Part shown: positions 11,024 to 21,536 of the stretch, one piece after another
Position numbering within the stretch: position 1 is the first letter of the stretch
Layout: the number at the start of each line of letters is the position of its first letter
DNA from: Cyanophora paradoxa
Taxonomy: Eukaryota > Glaucocystophyceae > Cyanophorales > Cyanophoraceae
Reading direction: 5' to 3'
DNA length: 64,000 nucleotides
NCBI GenBank assembly: GCA_004431415.1
Contig: QPMI01000490.1
Span: 1 to 64,000, forward strand
Notes under the pieces: generated by a model
The model's input: only the letters and a program-made list of their open reading frames with translations
What the model was told of the DNA's origin: nothing
Databases searched by the model: none
Translations under genes and position numbers: made by a program

Positions 11024-11696
11024 CTAATTCTGACCGACATCGTCGTACATTCCGTGGTACATATCATCATGCAGCGGCCATCCATCTGGGTCCACATCGG
11101 GTCGATGTACGACGTGCTTGGCGACCGTCCCATTCCTCTTCATATAGATTTCGGCCCACCGGCGATCGGGGTCCCAACTGCCAGCACAATCGAAGGCATT
11201 TACTATCAAGTCGTACTCTGCGGTGGGGATGGGTTTAATAGTTGATCATCATCCAAGATTACATGTGTACAGGCACCTCCATTACAGTCCGTAAGCTGAA
11301 CGGACGCAATCACATCGTACGCAGAAGTAAACTCGTTGTTACTCACGCGCACCGCTGCAGGCCCAGGTGGTACTGCTATGATGGCGCCTGTGCCGGGATT
11401 CTTGATTATAAAAACGTCGGGGTCATTTGGCTCATGGCCTCCAGTACGATGATGGAACCGGGGCCGCTGACTCGCACTGATTGAGATATATCGCGGTAAG
11501 AAGCTAAATCGAGATTCGGTCTCGCGTAAGAAGCAGCTAGCACTATATCGGATGTGGGCGACGTATCTGCGATGGCGCAAATCGCAGCATGCACTTGCGT
11601 CAGCAGCGAACGGAGCAAGCGCACGGAGAACATACCTCTCGATCGCTTCTTGGAACCGGAATCGAGGATGGGACGCAAAGTATTCGTCAACGACAT
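11024..11696 (-). CDS. Unrecognised three-exon gene, 188 residues
   Basis: ATG at 11696. Exons 11696-11448, 11400-11277 and 11217-11024 join in phase (249 + 124 + 194 nt = 189 codons). Intron 1 is 47 nt (donor GTACTGG, acceptor ATCAAG); intron 2 is 59 nt (donor GTGCCT, acceptor CCGCAG). The N-terminus is basic (SGSKKRSRGMFSVRLLRSLL). The C-terminal half is rich in Asp, Gly and aromatic residues (EYDLIVNAFDCAGSWDPDRR and further). An alternative unspliced frame of 174 codons exists but starts at TTG and leaves the clearly coding third exon unexplained. No domain recognised. Confidence 0.55.
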
Positions 11697-11739
11697 GTCT
11701 AGCCGTCTCTGCAAGAATCAAGTCCGGCAATTAGGGGTA

Positions 11740-12655
11740 CAGCCTGCATTCCCGGCGCCGTGAACGACAGCCCGTGCGCTACACGCGCAACTCGTCGCAT
11801 CGTTCTTAGCGCGCTCATTCGCCTGCGCAATCTCCAGCTAGGCCAACCCACCGCTAAGCGCGAAGCAACGCGGCGCGCTCCTTCGCCAACGCCAGCGCCA
11901 TCAAGGCGAACACAAGCGCTAGAAGCGCCGCTCGTCGTACCTTCGAAGCGCGCTCAGTCGCAGGGTGGCTGATACCCCGGCTCGAAGTAAGCATGCTCAG
12001 ACCCGATCCGCGCCTGCCGTCTAAACACAGACGACTTTTAACTTATATGTTTCAACAGGTTCCGATTACTTGATCATGGCGAAAACAAAAGCGTGCCATG
12101 GGATCTCACCTGGGATGTTCAGAGGAACGATGCAGAGGATCGAGCAGCCACATGATTATAGAGGACCGATCCGTGACTATAGTCACTTCTCCGACGTCAC
12201 TACTCTTATGAGAAACACACCGCATGTTGATCGCATCCAAATCGTTGAAGATGGAACGGTTCTGCAACGATTTCTGCAGATCGAGCCTATCCACATCTTC
12301 AGGCCATGGCAAGCCGGGCGTGACTTCGGTATTACCCTTACGTAAACCTCTACTTCTTCACGTCTCACCACCAGACGCCTGCCAGCTATCTCTCGGGCAC
12401 TCGATACGAAACTCCGCCTGCATCTGTCCTGTCCCTACACATCAGAACGTATCAGAGTGCCAGTTCAGTCAGTGTACTGCGTTCACCCGCACGTACGTGG
12501 TCGCATTCCCTTCATAAATTCCACATTATTCTTATCCCTGCGCAGTGTTTCGATTTCAACGAGCACTTGATATTCTCCCTTCATAATGAAGATTGGTCAG
12601 CTATTCGTCCTGCACTCATGGTCATGATCAAAGTTAAATCCTTTCCATAGGGAAT
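11740..12655 (+). CDS. Possible multi-exon gene, model unresolved
   Basis: Coding-like stretches on the plus strand include an Arg/Pro-rich piece (11760-11972). A segment after a good acceptor (TTCAACAG at about 12050-12058) reads either FRLLDHGENKSVPWDLTWDV or, in another frame, an ATG-initiated 90-codon frame. Another block follows the stop of that frame, and a last exon after CTGCGCAG (about 12545) ends at a TAG near 12650. The frames could not be chained with confidence. Confidence 0.25.
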
Positions 12656-12889
12656 GCCCATTCCAATTCTGCCAAAGACAAGCAGGTCTCCACAATCTCA
12701 TCATTGACGAGTTCTTCAAGTCCATCCTTGACGGGGTCTGTGCCCGATTTACCTTTACATCTCATAATTACTGATACCCTCATTCCAGACAACGCCTGCA
12801 GATCTCGCTGTCGAAATAGACAACACAGGAAGATGGCTGCCATGCGCTTCCGACAATATACCCGACTAGATCAAAATCTCCAAGCAAGG

Positions 12890-13054
12890 CTAGGCCGCGC
12901 ACCCCCATCAGTGCATCACCCCGCCCCGCCCTTCTCTGCCACATCCAACCCCGCCCCCGCCAGGGCGTCGCGAGTCGACCGCTGCGCCCCGGGCGGCTTA
13001 CTATATTCTAGTCCATGTCCTAGCTAAAGAGCATCGTACCACGGACTGAAAGCA
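12890..13054 (+). repeat. Solo relative of the 1.8-2.9 kb satellite with the same tail
   Basis: GC-rich sequence including GGCGTCGCGAGTCGACCGCT is followed directly by GGCTTACTATATTCTAGTCC and the rest of the tail. It matches the end of the satellite array (2760-2925). Only about one degenerate unit is present here. Confidence 0.7.
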
Positions 13055-13083
13055 ACGTGGCCCCCTAATCGATAGACCTATAG

Positions 13084-13802
13084 CTAGTAGTCTTCAGTCG
13101 AATCATAGCCACAAACATGGTCATCGTAGCAGTCTGTTTCGGTGCAGCATAGACGATTGCAGATTTCGCCGCGGGCCTTGCCGTATGCAAGGTGCTCTCC
13201 TGGCGCTGCTGGTGGTGCATGTCTCTCATTCTTGGCGCGAGGATCGCCGTATTGACGATCAAGAGGGTTTCGCTTCAGAATCCGCCGACAGCGTATAACT
13301 GTGTGATTGGGGCAGAGGGTTGTGACATAGAAGTAATCAAGCGCGCCCATGCGGACATGAGCCCATGTGCGATCGGTACAGACATCGCATTTTATCATCT
13401 CGCTGCTATGTTCCTCACAGTAGATGCTGCATAACAAGGGCGTTGGCTCCAGTCAGATATGTTGGTTTTGTGCGTAGGGTTGACCACTTAAACATCATAT
13501 ATATCCCTCGCGAACCTGCTACAGTTATCCGATGAGCACCGGTATACCGTATGCTGACGACCGCCAGTACTGGCCATGGAGGGAGCGTGAAAGTCGTCAT
13601 TGCAGAAAAGAACAGGACAGCCAGTGACGGATGAACACCGAGCAAGCCGGCACGTTCGTGCTGGTTCGAGCGGGCATGGGCCGTGCATACCGTCGATGGC
13701 AGGGCACGCGTACGGTCCGTGCGCACGCGCGTCGGCAATCTCATCCCCGGAACACGCTGCAGTCGAAGTAGGAGGTGGATCGGCTTCAGCTGCCGGCGCC
13801 AT
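13084..13802 (-). CDS. Cys-rich putative zinc-binding protein, 209 residues
   Basis: ATG at 13802; exon 1 13802-13516, 89-nt intron (donor GTTCGC, acceptor ATGCAG), exon 2 13426-13084. The phases match (287 + 343 nt = 210 codons). The spliced product carries many Cys/His: CRLARCSS...CPVLFC, then across the junction YRCSSDNCSS-IYCEEHSSEM-IKCDVC, then LCPNHT, and a terminal CNRLCCTETDCYDDHVC. The YRC-x4-C...YC-x2-H...C-x2-C arrangement spans the splice site, which supports the splice. The spacing does not fit RING, B-box or PHD exactly, so I call it a zinc-binding domain of unknown type. It could act in protein-protein or nucleic-acid binding. Confidence 0.55.
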
Positions 13803-13982
13803 TACGCTGTCTGGGCCCAGGCCTCAGTCTGACGTAGAGTCTCTGGCATCAAACCCGAACGGCGGCTTTTTTCCCAATATGCGTACGCGAACTCGGAGAG
13901 TTAGTCGACGATCGAGAACTAAAGTTAGTCCCAAATTTGAAATTTTGCGTTGAGTACGTACTCTAAACCATACCGAAGTGCA

Positions 13983-16416
13983 ATGGCACGTCAATCAAAG
14001 GCAGCTGCTGCTGCAGCCACGGCTGAGAAGAAGGACAACGTGCTCGAGCCGAAGAAGGCTGACGTGGCCGCGTCACTGGCGAAATCTGATGCCACTGCTG
14101 CTGCCGGGAAGGACCCGCTCCCTGTCGCCGTTGACGAGGCTTCGCCGGTGATCCCTACGCCGGTGGATGCGACGTGGACGACGCGGCACGCGCTGCCTGG
14201 GTGCGCTTGGAGTTAATCAATGTTCGGTCCGGCATGGTGCGGATTTAAGCTGACGATCGGCGCGATAGCAGGCTGAACGACGGCATGCCACGGGAAGGGG
14301 CAGCTGCAACTATCACGGCGGCAGTGGCATCGTCTCGCCCGTTGCCTGGCGCGTCCGGATCCATTTGCAATGCTGGGCAAGTGTACGTATTCTACGATCG
14401 CGTAATATTGGCTGTGACTAATACGACGTTATTCGTCCCTGCGTAGATCGGCTGCCGTGCCGGTCGCCACTAATTCGGCAAGTGCCACGGCTAATGGGAT
14501 TGTGATGCTATCGTACGTGCTTTTATAATCAATAGCATTTGTGCACGACGAGCGTCACAACCCTAATATATTTCCAGGCCCGCAAAGAAGGTTACTGTGG
14601 CGCGCACGTTCATGGATTTGAAGGATGGGAGGGATTTTAACGGTGTCGTGCGGATTGCGAACATGCACACCATAAGTGGAAGGAACGGAGGTGACACCAT
14701 CCGCGGTACTCTGGAGGATGAGGTGCGCAACCCCGTTGTAGCTGGGTAACATCATGTGTAATGTCAATGTGGCGATTTTATATAAGCTTTCTGCTCATCG
14801 ACGTACGCAATGCAGGTCGGCGATAAGGTGCCGCTCCGTATCTTCACAGGGGCGATGCTAACAAGTGCGGGAAAAAATGCCATCAAGGGAGACATGCTAA
14901 TCGATCAAGTGAACAATATAACCGAACACTTGAACGCAAGCTGCAACTCAGAAAATATGGTATACTCTCCCATTTACGTATACTTCCATTATCCGTATCA
15001 GTATGCTGACATGGAATATATCGATCAGTACTTAATCATGAAATCATCAAACAAAGCACGCTACTTGGTGAAAGGGACTGCGACCGAGAAACTGGCTTGG
15101 CCATTGACGCGAGACCGCACACTGCTGAAGGAGATCCAGATTAATTCTGGTAATGTCGGTCTAATCAACTTCGAATCAGTGAATGAGGAGGTCTGTCACT
15201 CATGTTTTACCTACATTCATATCGCGCGTATTCATTACCTGCTCACTTTTGCTGCCGTACGTTAGGATCCTCGTCTCATCGAGCTTCCTCACAAACTCGC
15301 GAATATGGATCGCGCATCATTTGTCATGATGCGCTACGACATCGTTTCCGACTTCAGGGGAGCAGCAGTTGACTATATGAATGTCAACAAACTGTGCGAC
15401 TCGAACAGGTTCAGCGAATGTGCGTGCTACTATAGATAACTGGGATGATACCACGTTTTTCGTCGCGCTCGTACCGTGTTTTATCGCTTCATCAGATAAC
15501 ATTGGATGCATCATCAAGGAGGAAGAGGACGGATACGTGTGCATGGACAAGCTCGGGTGTAAGGTGCCAGCTCGGTTTGGACTTGGCGCAAAGTTCGAGT
15601 CCCTCGGGGAGCTGTTCGACACCTACAGCATCGACGGGGTCGCGGACATCGTCGTTTCATTCGCGGAGGTTCGGACGTCTATACTGTAGTTAAACATGGT
15701 AAACGAATGCAAGGCGTAATTCACACGCATTCAAACGTAGTTCAAATTCGAGCGACCATCAGGCACCCCGACGGAACTGTGGTTTGGCTTCTTTTCTGAA
15801 GTAATGGGACTTGCGGAATTCGAGGAGAAAAAGAAGACCCTGCCGGTAGGGTTCGTCTCGAAGGCAATTAAAATTCCGGATGCGAGTGCTCGCTTGCATG
15901 CATCTGTCCCGTTTGGTAATGGGTCGAACCGAGTTGGTGCGGAAGTTCAGCCTATCGGTTTTAACCTGTGTAACCCTTTCATGCAGCGCTCTTCGCCGGC
16001 GGTACCGGCCCGACAGGGAGCACCCCGAATTTGTCGGGTACGACCGGATCCCTGTCAAGGTTGGAAATGGTGGATCAGCGATCGCTCTGAATGGAATCTC
16101 AAGCTCGCCGATGGCAATGGCAGCAATGAACATGCCGATGCAGCTGCGCCTGAGCCTGAAGGACAATCCGTTCGCGGTGTCTCGCGATCGCACTGGAAGT
16201 GAGGCTTCTTTTCCTAATGGGCTCGTTGAGCGCGAGGTATATGACTTTCCGTACATTGCATATGCCACGTTCCAGCTAATCTCGTAGCAGGCAACTATCG
16301 CAAAGCGGAAGAAGGGAGGCAAGGACGAAGCCAAAACTTCAAAGAAACAGAAGAACGTGAGCGTGGAGTCGGAGTCAGATGCGGAGGTGGACGACGAGGA
16401 GGAGGAAGAAAATTGA
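13983..16416 (+). CDS. Ten-exon MARQ-family protein with basic and acidic C-terminal tail, 604 residues
   Basis: Exons in consistent phase: 13983-14200, 14272-14382, 14447-14512, 14578-14722, 14816-15190, 15266-15419, 15496-15668, 15741-15967, 16017-16236 and 16291-16416 (TGA). Introns are 49-93 nt with donors GTGCG, GTACG, GTGCG, GTCTG, GTGCG, GTTCG, GTGTA and GTATA. Residues 1-130 are Ala/Lys/Ser-rich low complexity. The central ~430 residues look globular and include a Tyr-rich stretch (PIYVYFHYPYQYADMEYIDQ). The end has an NLS-like AKRKKGGKDEAK followed by an acidic tail (DAEVDDEEEEEN). That basic-acidic ending suggests a nuclear or nucleic-acid/histone-associated protein, but I recognise no domain. 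A paralogue starts at 444 on the minus strand. Intron 8 (GTTCGG donor) is the weakest call. Confidence 0.6.
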
Positions 16417-16897
16417 ACGGACCGACTCATGGCTCTGCATCTAATTCATAGATTCCATATATTCATTCATAGTTTGAACATTTGTCATGTATAGCACAAT
16501 GGCGGGAGGGTAGTAACCGGGTAGCATTATATATATATAGGTTTTCGTAGGTCATTTCGCTTCGCATACGAGATAAAGAGTGTAAATCAATTTCTTATAA
16601 AGTATCACGCAACGATGGCATACGAATCAACCGCACCGGGGCGCGGTTGGCTAGGTTGGGAAGCTGGGCGACCGCGGGCCGGGGCGCTGTAGCTCCGAGG
16701 GCGTGCTCCTGGTAGCGGACGCTAGATGGCAGGGCCAAAGCGCTGGAAGAGGGCCCGGAATGCGTCGGTAACATATTCTCACGTGCTGCATCCCTACGAA
16801 GCATGATGCACGCGACGTACACTGCGAGCACCCCTACGCTTGGTGCGCGCTTTCGATTGCGTACCCGGCCAGTCCGTGCATCTGATCCGCGTCAACT
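16417..16897. other. Intergenic, no gene seen
   Basis: The spacer between the MARQ-family stop and the histone start includes an AT dinucleotide tract (16530-16541, TATATATATATA). 16800-16897 would hold the histone promoter; I see no obvious conserved element. Confidence 0.5.
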
Positions 16898-17457
16898 ATG
16901 GCGCGTGTGAAGGTGACGCCGAAGAAATCCGATCAACGGATGGCCTCCAAGGCCGCCACCGGGTCCCGCGGTCCGCGCAGGGCCAAGACGGGAACGAAGA
17001 GTGTCATTCCGGGAAGGAAACCTCACCGTTCTCGTCCAGGTGCGAATGCTATCGCCCCATATCGTACCTCGCGGTGCGTGGATGATTACCACGTCAGCCC
17101 GAACCCGCAGGCACCGTCGCGCTTCGTGAAATCCGCAAATACCAGAAGACGACAGATCTCCTCCTTCGCAAGCTGCCGTTCCAGCGGCTGGTGCGCGAGA
17201 TCGCACAGAACTACGGCATGCCGGACAAGCGCTTCCAATCCTCCAGCGTCCTTGCGCTACAGGAAGCCAGCGAGGCGTACCTTATCGGCCTTTTCCAGGA
17301 CGCAAATCTATGCGCTATCCACGCAAAGAGGTGCATTGCGACCTACTGATCATGAATACAACTACACTGCTTACATCTTACAGGCCCGACGCGCAGGGTG
17401 ACGCTCATGCCAAAGGATATGCAACTCGCCCGTCGCATCCGAGGCGAGCGCACATAA
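16898..17457 (+). CDS. Divergent histone H3, centromeric H3 (CenH3/CENP-A) candidate
   Basis: Exons 16898-17039, 17111-17330 and 17397-17457 join in phase (140 residues); introns 71 nt (GTGCGA...CCGCAG) and 66 nt (GTGCAT...GCGCAG). The histone fold is unmistakable: [72 protein letters not shown], ending RRIRGERT. Two features depart from canonical H3. The N-terminal tail (about 48 residues, starting [15 protein letters not shown]) lacks the conserved K4, K9 and K27 contexts. Loop 1 reads [14 protein letters not shown], one residue longer than the canonical AQDFKTDLRFQSS. A longer loop 1 plus a non-conserved tail is the usual mark of CenH3. Against it, alpha-N and alpha-2/3 are unusually H3-like, so a non-centromeric variant remains possible. 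Confidence 0.85.
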
Positions 17458-18232
17458 ATCGTACGATTTCCAGGACGTGAGGTGTGCTCCGACAACTCCG
17501 GTGTAATCCAATTCAGGATACAGTATGTTTAACGCTTCACGAGATTATGTTGCACGTACACTCAATGCAACGGATTGAAAACCGTAATAAAGCCCGTTGA
17601 GTAACGCGACGGACCAACCATCGGACGTGCACTAATTCAGCGGCACGTTATCGAATACAGATGCACATGCTACTTGCATACTGCAGTGACTCGCTCATGT
17701 TGCACAGTCTTCCACTACTCTGGGTAATGCCTGGAGACGGGGGCTGGTCCAGTTGGAAGCCAGCGCCGGGTTGCTTGCGGGGGGGCATGGCCGGGAGCGA
17801 CGGAGTACGGGGCACTACGGGGCGGCAAGGACGATGCGCTGCGGCGGGCCGGTGCATGGGGGCGGATCGCGCGGGGCGGAGGGCGATGGGCTGCCTCCAC
17901 ATCTCTCGGCTGACGTGCGCAAGATTGTGCTCACCCCGGTCGCCATCGCCCTTGCATGACCGACTCATCATATCGCTGACGGATGACGTTTGCCACGTTC
18001 TCGTCCGCGCTCCTGTAACGACATCGGAATCAAGATTTTATAGTATGGCGAAGTGTAGAGACGTGTTGACAAATTAAAGGGAGAGGGGGGCGACGGTACA
18101 TGAGGAGGGGGGGGGAGGGCGGTAGGGGGGGAGGGGGGTATGGAGCTTACCGCCGAATGGCCTCCTCCGCGAGTACGGCCACCTGCATTGCAAGAGTCAG
18201 CCGTCATACTGAAAACGTCATTATCGGTAGTC
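17458..18232. other. No supportable gene; G-rich tract
   Basis: Open frames here are short and overlap on both strands without intron logic. 18075-18145 is strongly G-rich (runs of up to nine G separated by A or T), another G-quadruplex-prone stretch. It lies just downstream of the minus-strand SAM-domain gene. Confidence 0.5.
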
Positions 18233-19782
18233 CTATGCTTCGGTATGATTGAGTGTAAAAATCGTGTGGACCCTACAGTCGATCAAGTACAGAATCAAAT
18301 CGAGCCGGCCGGGGACGCCGATGCCGGCGCCTTTGCAAATCTCCACCAGCCGACCCCGAAACATCTTCATTGGATACAGCAGCAGCTCCGGCCCTGTCAA
18401 TGGCAGCTCCTGCATGCACTGTAACCTGCTGCAGCGTTGGCTGAGAGTTCACGTAAGGGAAAATGGACGGACTCTGGAGATCCATCAGGGAGCGTGACAA
18501 ATTGGCGAATATACGCGAGGACGGTGGGAGGCGTCCAGGTCATCACCGTCGCGGAGTCCGGGCCCACGGTACCCGGAGGTTGGGCTCCCATGTTCCCCGT
18601 GTTATCGTCGTCAACGCTGTCGCTCGCGGCATGTACCGGTGCGTTGGCATCTGACGTTGGATTACTAGGTGGTCAGAGACGACGTTCCAATAGAATATAA
18701 CTTCGCTAGATCTAAAGTTGCTAGCTCAGGCACTGATAGCGCCTGCACGACCGCACGTCCGTAATAGCGCACCTGCCTCCGGTCGTACTCTCTCGGTTCT
18801 CGCCCCTGCTCTCCGAATTAATCGGGTAGCCCGAATATTTAAACTCGATAGGTAATAATTCGCACACCCTCTGATGAGACTTTAGCCTTCTTCGAATTCC
18901 GCGTGTTCGCACTTGGGCCCCCGTCCTTCTTTGCAGCAGAAGAGCTCTCCTCGATCACACTACCCGCCGATTCGTACGCCTCCTCGTCCTCGTACGCGTC
19001 CTCCCCATCCGTCTCGCCCTCTACTCAAGGCGCCATGCGTCAGCGATTACTCACATCGCATCGCTCGACATACCACTACTGGTTTCAGCGTTGTACTTGG
19101 GGCAGGTCTTCATGTGATTGGACAGGGTCTTCTTGCTGGCATACGTGCGATTGCAATTAGCAGCGGGGCAAGGGAGACGGTCGTCGTCGGCCTTCTTGCT
19201 CGTAGCTTCGGAAGCTGCTGGATAAATTCAATGAGTACCGTTCGCACACCAGCCGGCGCACATGAGAGGCATGTTTGGCACCTGACTTCCGTTTGCATGC
19301 ATCAATGTGCGTCCCCTTTCCTTTGAACGTTATGCCACAGTTATCACAAATAAACGGCGCCTGCTTCTTTCGCGCTTTCCCAGACGATCCTGCATCTCAG
19401 TCAGATCGGCTGCAGTTATGCATGATGTATGGGGAATGCAGTCAGCGATCGTGACCGTACCCCGTGACGCCTCGGTGCCCTTTCCTGCATCAGTCGACTC
19501 CGCCCCCTTCGAACCCTCGCGCTGGTTGCCTGCAATTGAGTCTAAGGGGTCGCTCCCTCGAGGGTGTTCGGGGACCTCTTAAATTCAACGCATCCTGCCG
19601 CTCACCAGGCCCTCCAGGTTGACTGTCTATACCTCGAGACTTGCCTGCGAGCATGTGAACTGTGACCATCTCGAGTGGATATTACGGTGCACCGGTTGCG
19701 TACCTTTCGATGTGGCGACGGGTGGTACGCCCGCCACCTCGCCTGCTTCCTTGCCCTTGCCAGTACCGCGCGATGACGCCAT
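18233..19782 (-). CDS. Two C2HC zinc fingers plus C-terminal SAM domain, about 343 residues
   Basis: Rebuilt exons: 19782-19704, (19644-19606), 19577-19461, 19389-19282, 19217-19074, 19020-18868, 18805-18773, 18650-18469 and 18409-18233; every junction keeps phase. Start MASSRGTGKGKEAG. Finger 1: CDNCGITFKGKGTHIDAC (about 93-110, C-x2-C-x9-H-x3-C). Finger 2: C-x4-C-x12-H-x3-C, with NRTYASKKTLSNHMKTC, about 131-153. Then an acidic stretch (GEDAYEDEEAYESAG). The last two exons make a SAM-like domain (about 263-328): WTPPTVLAYIRQF, then LTGPELLLYP and GAGIGVPGRLDLILYLI, matching the W..V..WL / G..LL / LGI..G.R..IL..I pattern. The small exon 2 is optional: splicing 19704 straight to 19577 also keeps phase. 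A shorter version ending at TGA 18726 is possible. The layout recalls polycomb-type C2HC/SAM proteins (inference). Confidence 0.6.
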
Positions 19783-19870
19783 GCCTGCGGGCTCGAAGGA
19801 CAATTAACTGCCGTATCCTTGCGACAGACGCTGCTCCCTTCGTTCGTGCACCTGATGAACGAACCGTAGT

Positions 19871-20056
19871 CTGGGGGGGGCTTGATGCCCGCTCTTGTTT
19901 CACTTCGTCCGGGCGCCGCCACAGATTGGGCGGCGCAGGGACATTCGATCTCGTGGTTCTCGCCTGGGGGGGGCTTGATGCCCGTTCTTGTTTCACTTCG
20001 TCCGGGCGCCGCCGCATATTGGGCGGCGCAGGGACATTAGATCTTGTGGTTCGCAT
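19871..20056. repeat. Two tandem 93-bp repeats
   Basis: Copies at 19871-19963 and 19964-20056 each begin CTGGGGGGGGCTTGATGCCC and contain GGCGCCGCC...GGGCGGCGCAGGGACATT, which is self-complementary around GGCGCCGCC/GGGCGGCGCC. They differ at only a few positions. They lie between the C2HC-SAM gene and the acidic SIM-like gene. A minus-strand frame runs through them without supporting splice structure. Confidence 0.8.
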
Positions 20057-20289
20057 TGCATCGGCGGGCTCGACTTTCGGCTGTACAGCGCGACCATCTT
20101 TGTACGCATCAGAACTACATATATCGCGCCAATTTCAAAGTTCCAATGACCGCACCTGTGCTGTGACGCCGCGGGCTCTTCTCTGATAGGCGCATCCCAT
20201 CTGCGGCTCCAGCATTGCTGCCGCCTATTACGCCTGGCACCCGCCCGAGCCTGCCGCAGAGCCGAACCGAGGTTGTCAGTCGCATCGTT

Positions 20290-20976
20290 CTAGCGGGGCT
20301 GCGCGCATGCACCTGCTATGTCGCCTTGGTCGCTCGAACCTGGTCCTGGGCCAATCGTGACGTCACACCGCGAGCCATCGGAGGTCAGTTCCTTCACTCC
20401 GGCTGATCCACTATCGCTGCCGCCGGGTGTACATGCGCCCCCGTCCAAGCCTGCCGCCAACCCGAAGTTGTCAGTCGCTTCGTTCGAGAGGGGGTCCGGG
20501 CAGGCACCTGCGATGTCGCCTTCAGCCGGCGCGCTCGCAGTCTGACTGTCGCCTTCCGCGGGTTATTTGCCGTCGCCGCCGCGCGCGCCGTCCCGCCCGT
20601 GTCCTTTGCACCTTCTGCCGAGTCCAGATCGATCACTGCTCGATTACAGTCAGCGTCAGGGCGCGGCGCTCGCTTAGTCTACGGTATCACCTGGAGCTCC
20701 GTCGCCTTCGGCATCGCCTGAAAGCGCCGGCGCCTCGCTCGTCGTCTTTCTCGACTCCATTGTCTCGTCGGCCGAGTCCAGATCAATCACTGCTCCAGTC
20801 CGGTCAACGCCAGCACGCTGCGCTTCCGTGGCACTCTCACCTGATTGAGCCGCTAGCGCTCCTGCCGTACTGTTCCCTTCCATGTCCCTTTCGGCCGCGC
20901 CACCGCCCTCGTCGTCTTGTGCGAGCCTCTCGGTACGATCGTCGCCGGCGTGCGGCGAACCACACTCTCGCTCCAT
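20290..20976 (-). CDS. Small acidic protein with two SUMO-interaction-like motifs, about 190 residues
   Basis: ATG at 20976 (an in-frame GTG lies just upstream). Exons 20976-20691, 20635-20612 and 20552-20290 keep phase (286 + 24 + 263 nt). Introns are 55 nt (GTGATA...GAGCAG) and 59 nt (GTGCAA...CGGAAG). The product is Ala/Gly/Ser/Asp-rich and disordered-looking. VIDLDSADE and VIDLDSAEG occur once each, the second assembled across the first splice junction. VIDLD followed by acidic residues fits the hydrophobic-acidic SUMO-interacting motif. EGDIAGAC and QGDIAGAC are repeated near the end. After the TAG the frame continues with similar sequence (NDATDNLGSA, like NEATDNFGLA upstream), so the stop may be recent or another exon may follow. 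An upstream exon is possible. Confidence 0.5.
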
Positions 20977-21536
20977 GTGCACCTAGTGCTGCGGCTGTCA
21001 GCTGGTTCCCTGTGGTGATGCTGTGCACGTGCACCCGACGCTCTGGTCTTCAGCTTCCTTACCTGCTCGCACCTGGCGTCTTACGCGCTTATTCCAACGT
21101 GTACCCCTTCGACCAGCCGTCCTGGACGGCTGCTCCCTTAGCTTCATTATAAGCTCATACTCGGAAGCCCGACGTCGACGGGCGGCGGCTGGGCTCCTGG
21201 TGCGACACGGGGATTGATCAGGCGGCTGAGGTCCGGATCGCTGGGCGCAGTTACCGTAGTACGTATACGGGCGGAGACCCGCCAGACGCGTACGTATACG
21301 TACACCGGATCCTGAGTACTAGTGGATCGCCGCGCCGGCGCTGCGGCCGGCGCCGGGCCGCACCTCCGACCCGGGCCGGGCCGGCGGCGGGCCGCGCCCG
21401 GCCTGCGGCAATAAGCAAGGCATGAGGAGGACCTGCAAACCCTCCGAATTACCTGCAGCTGATCGATGTAACATAGCTAGCTACCAATATTAATAGTGCT
21501 CTAGATCTCGCCGGGCCTATAGCTAGGCATCCGGAT
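20977..21536. other. Gene-free; GC-rich palindromic DNA begins about 21240
   Basis: From 21240 the sequence becomes dense in self-complementary words (GTACGTATACGTAC, GCCGGCGC, AGTACTAGT). No coding sequence is supportable. It forms the left part of the palindrome-rich block described separately. Confidence 0.6.

Noticed and set aside
15420-15435. Apparent 16-nt intron (GTGCGTGCTACTATAG) in the MARQ-family gene
   Set aside because: The same donor joined to the acceptor ATCAG at 15495 gives a 76-nt intron with correct phase, typical of the gene. An ultrashort intron is not needed.
15968-15986. Apparent 19-nt intron in the same gene
   Set aside because: The same donor with the acceptor GACAG at 16016 gives a 49-nt phase-correct intron; a 64-nt alternative from 15923 also exists.
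19578-19605. Apparent 28-nt intron in the C2HC-SAM gene
   Set aside because: Splicing from a GTATA donor 27 nt further upstream (55-nt intron), or directly from exon 1 to exon 3, also preserves phase.
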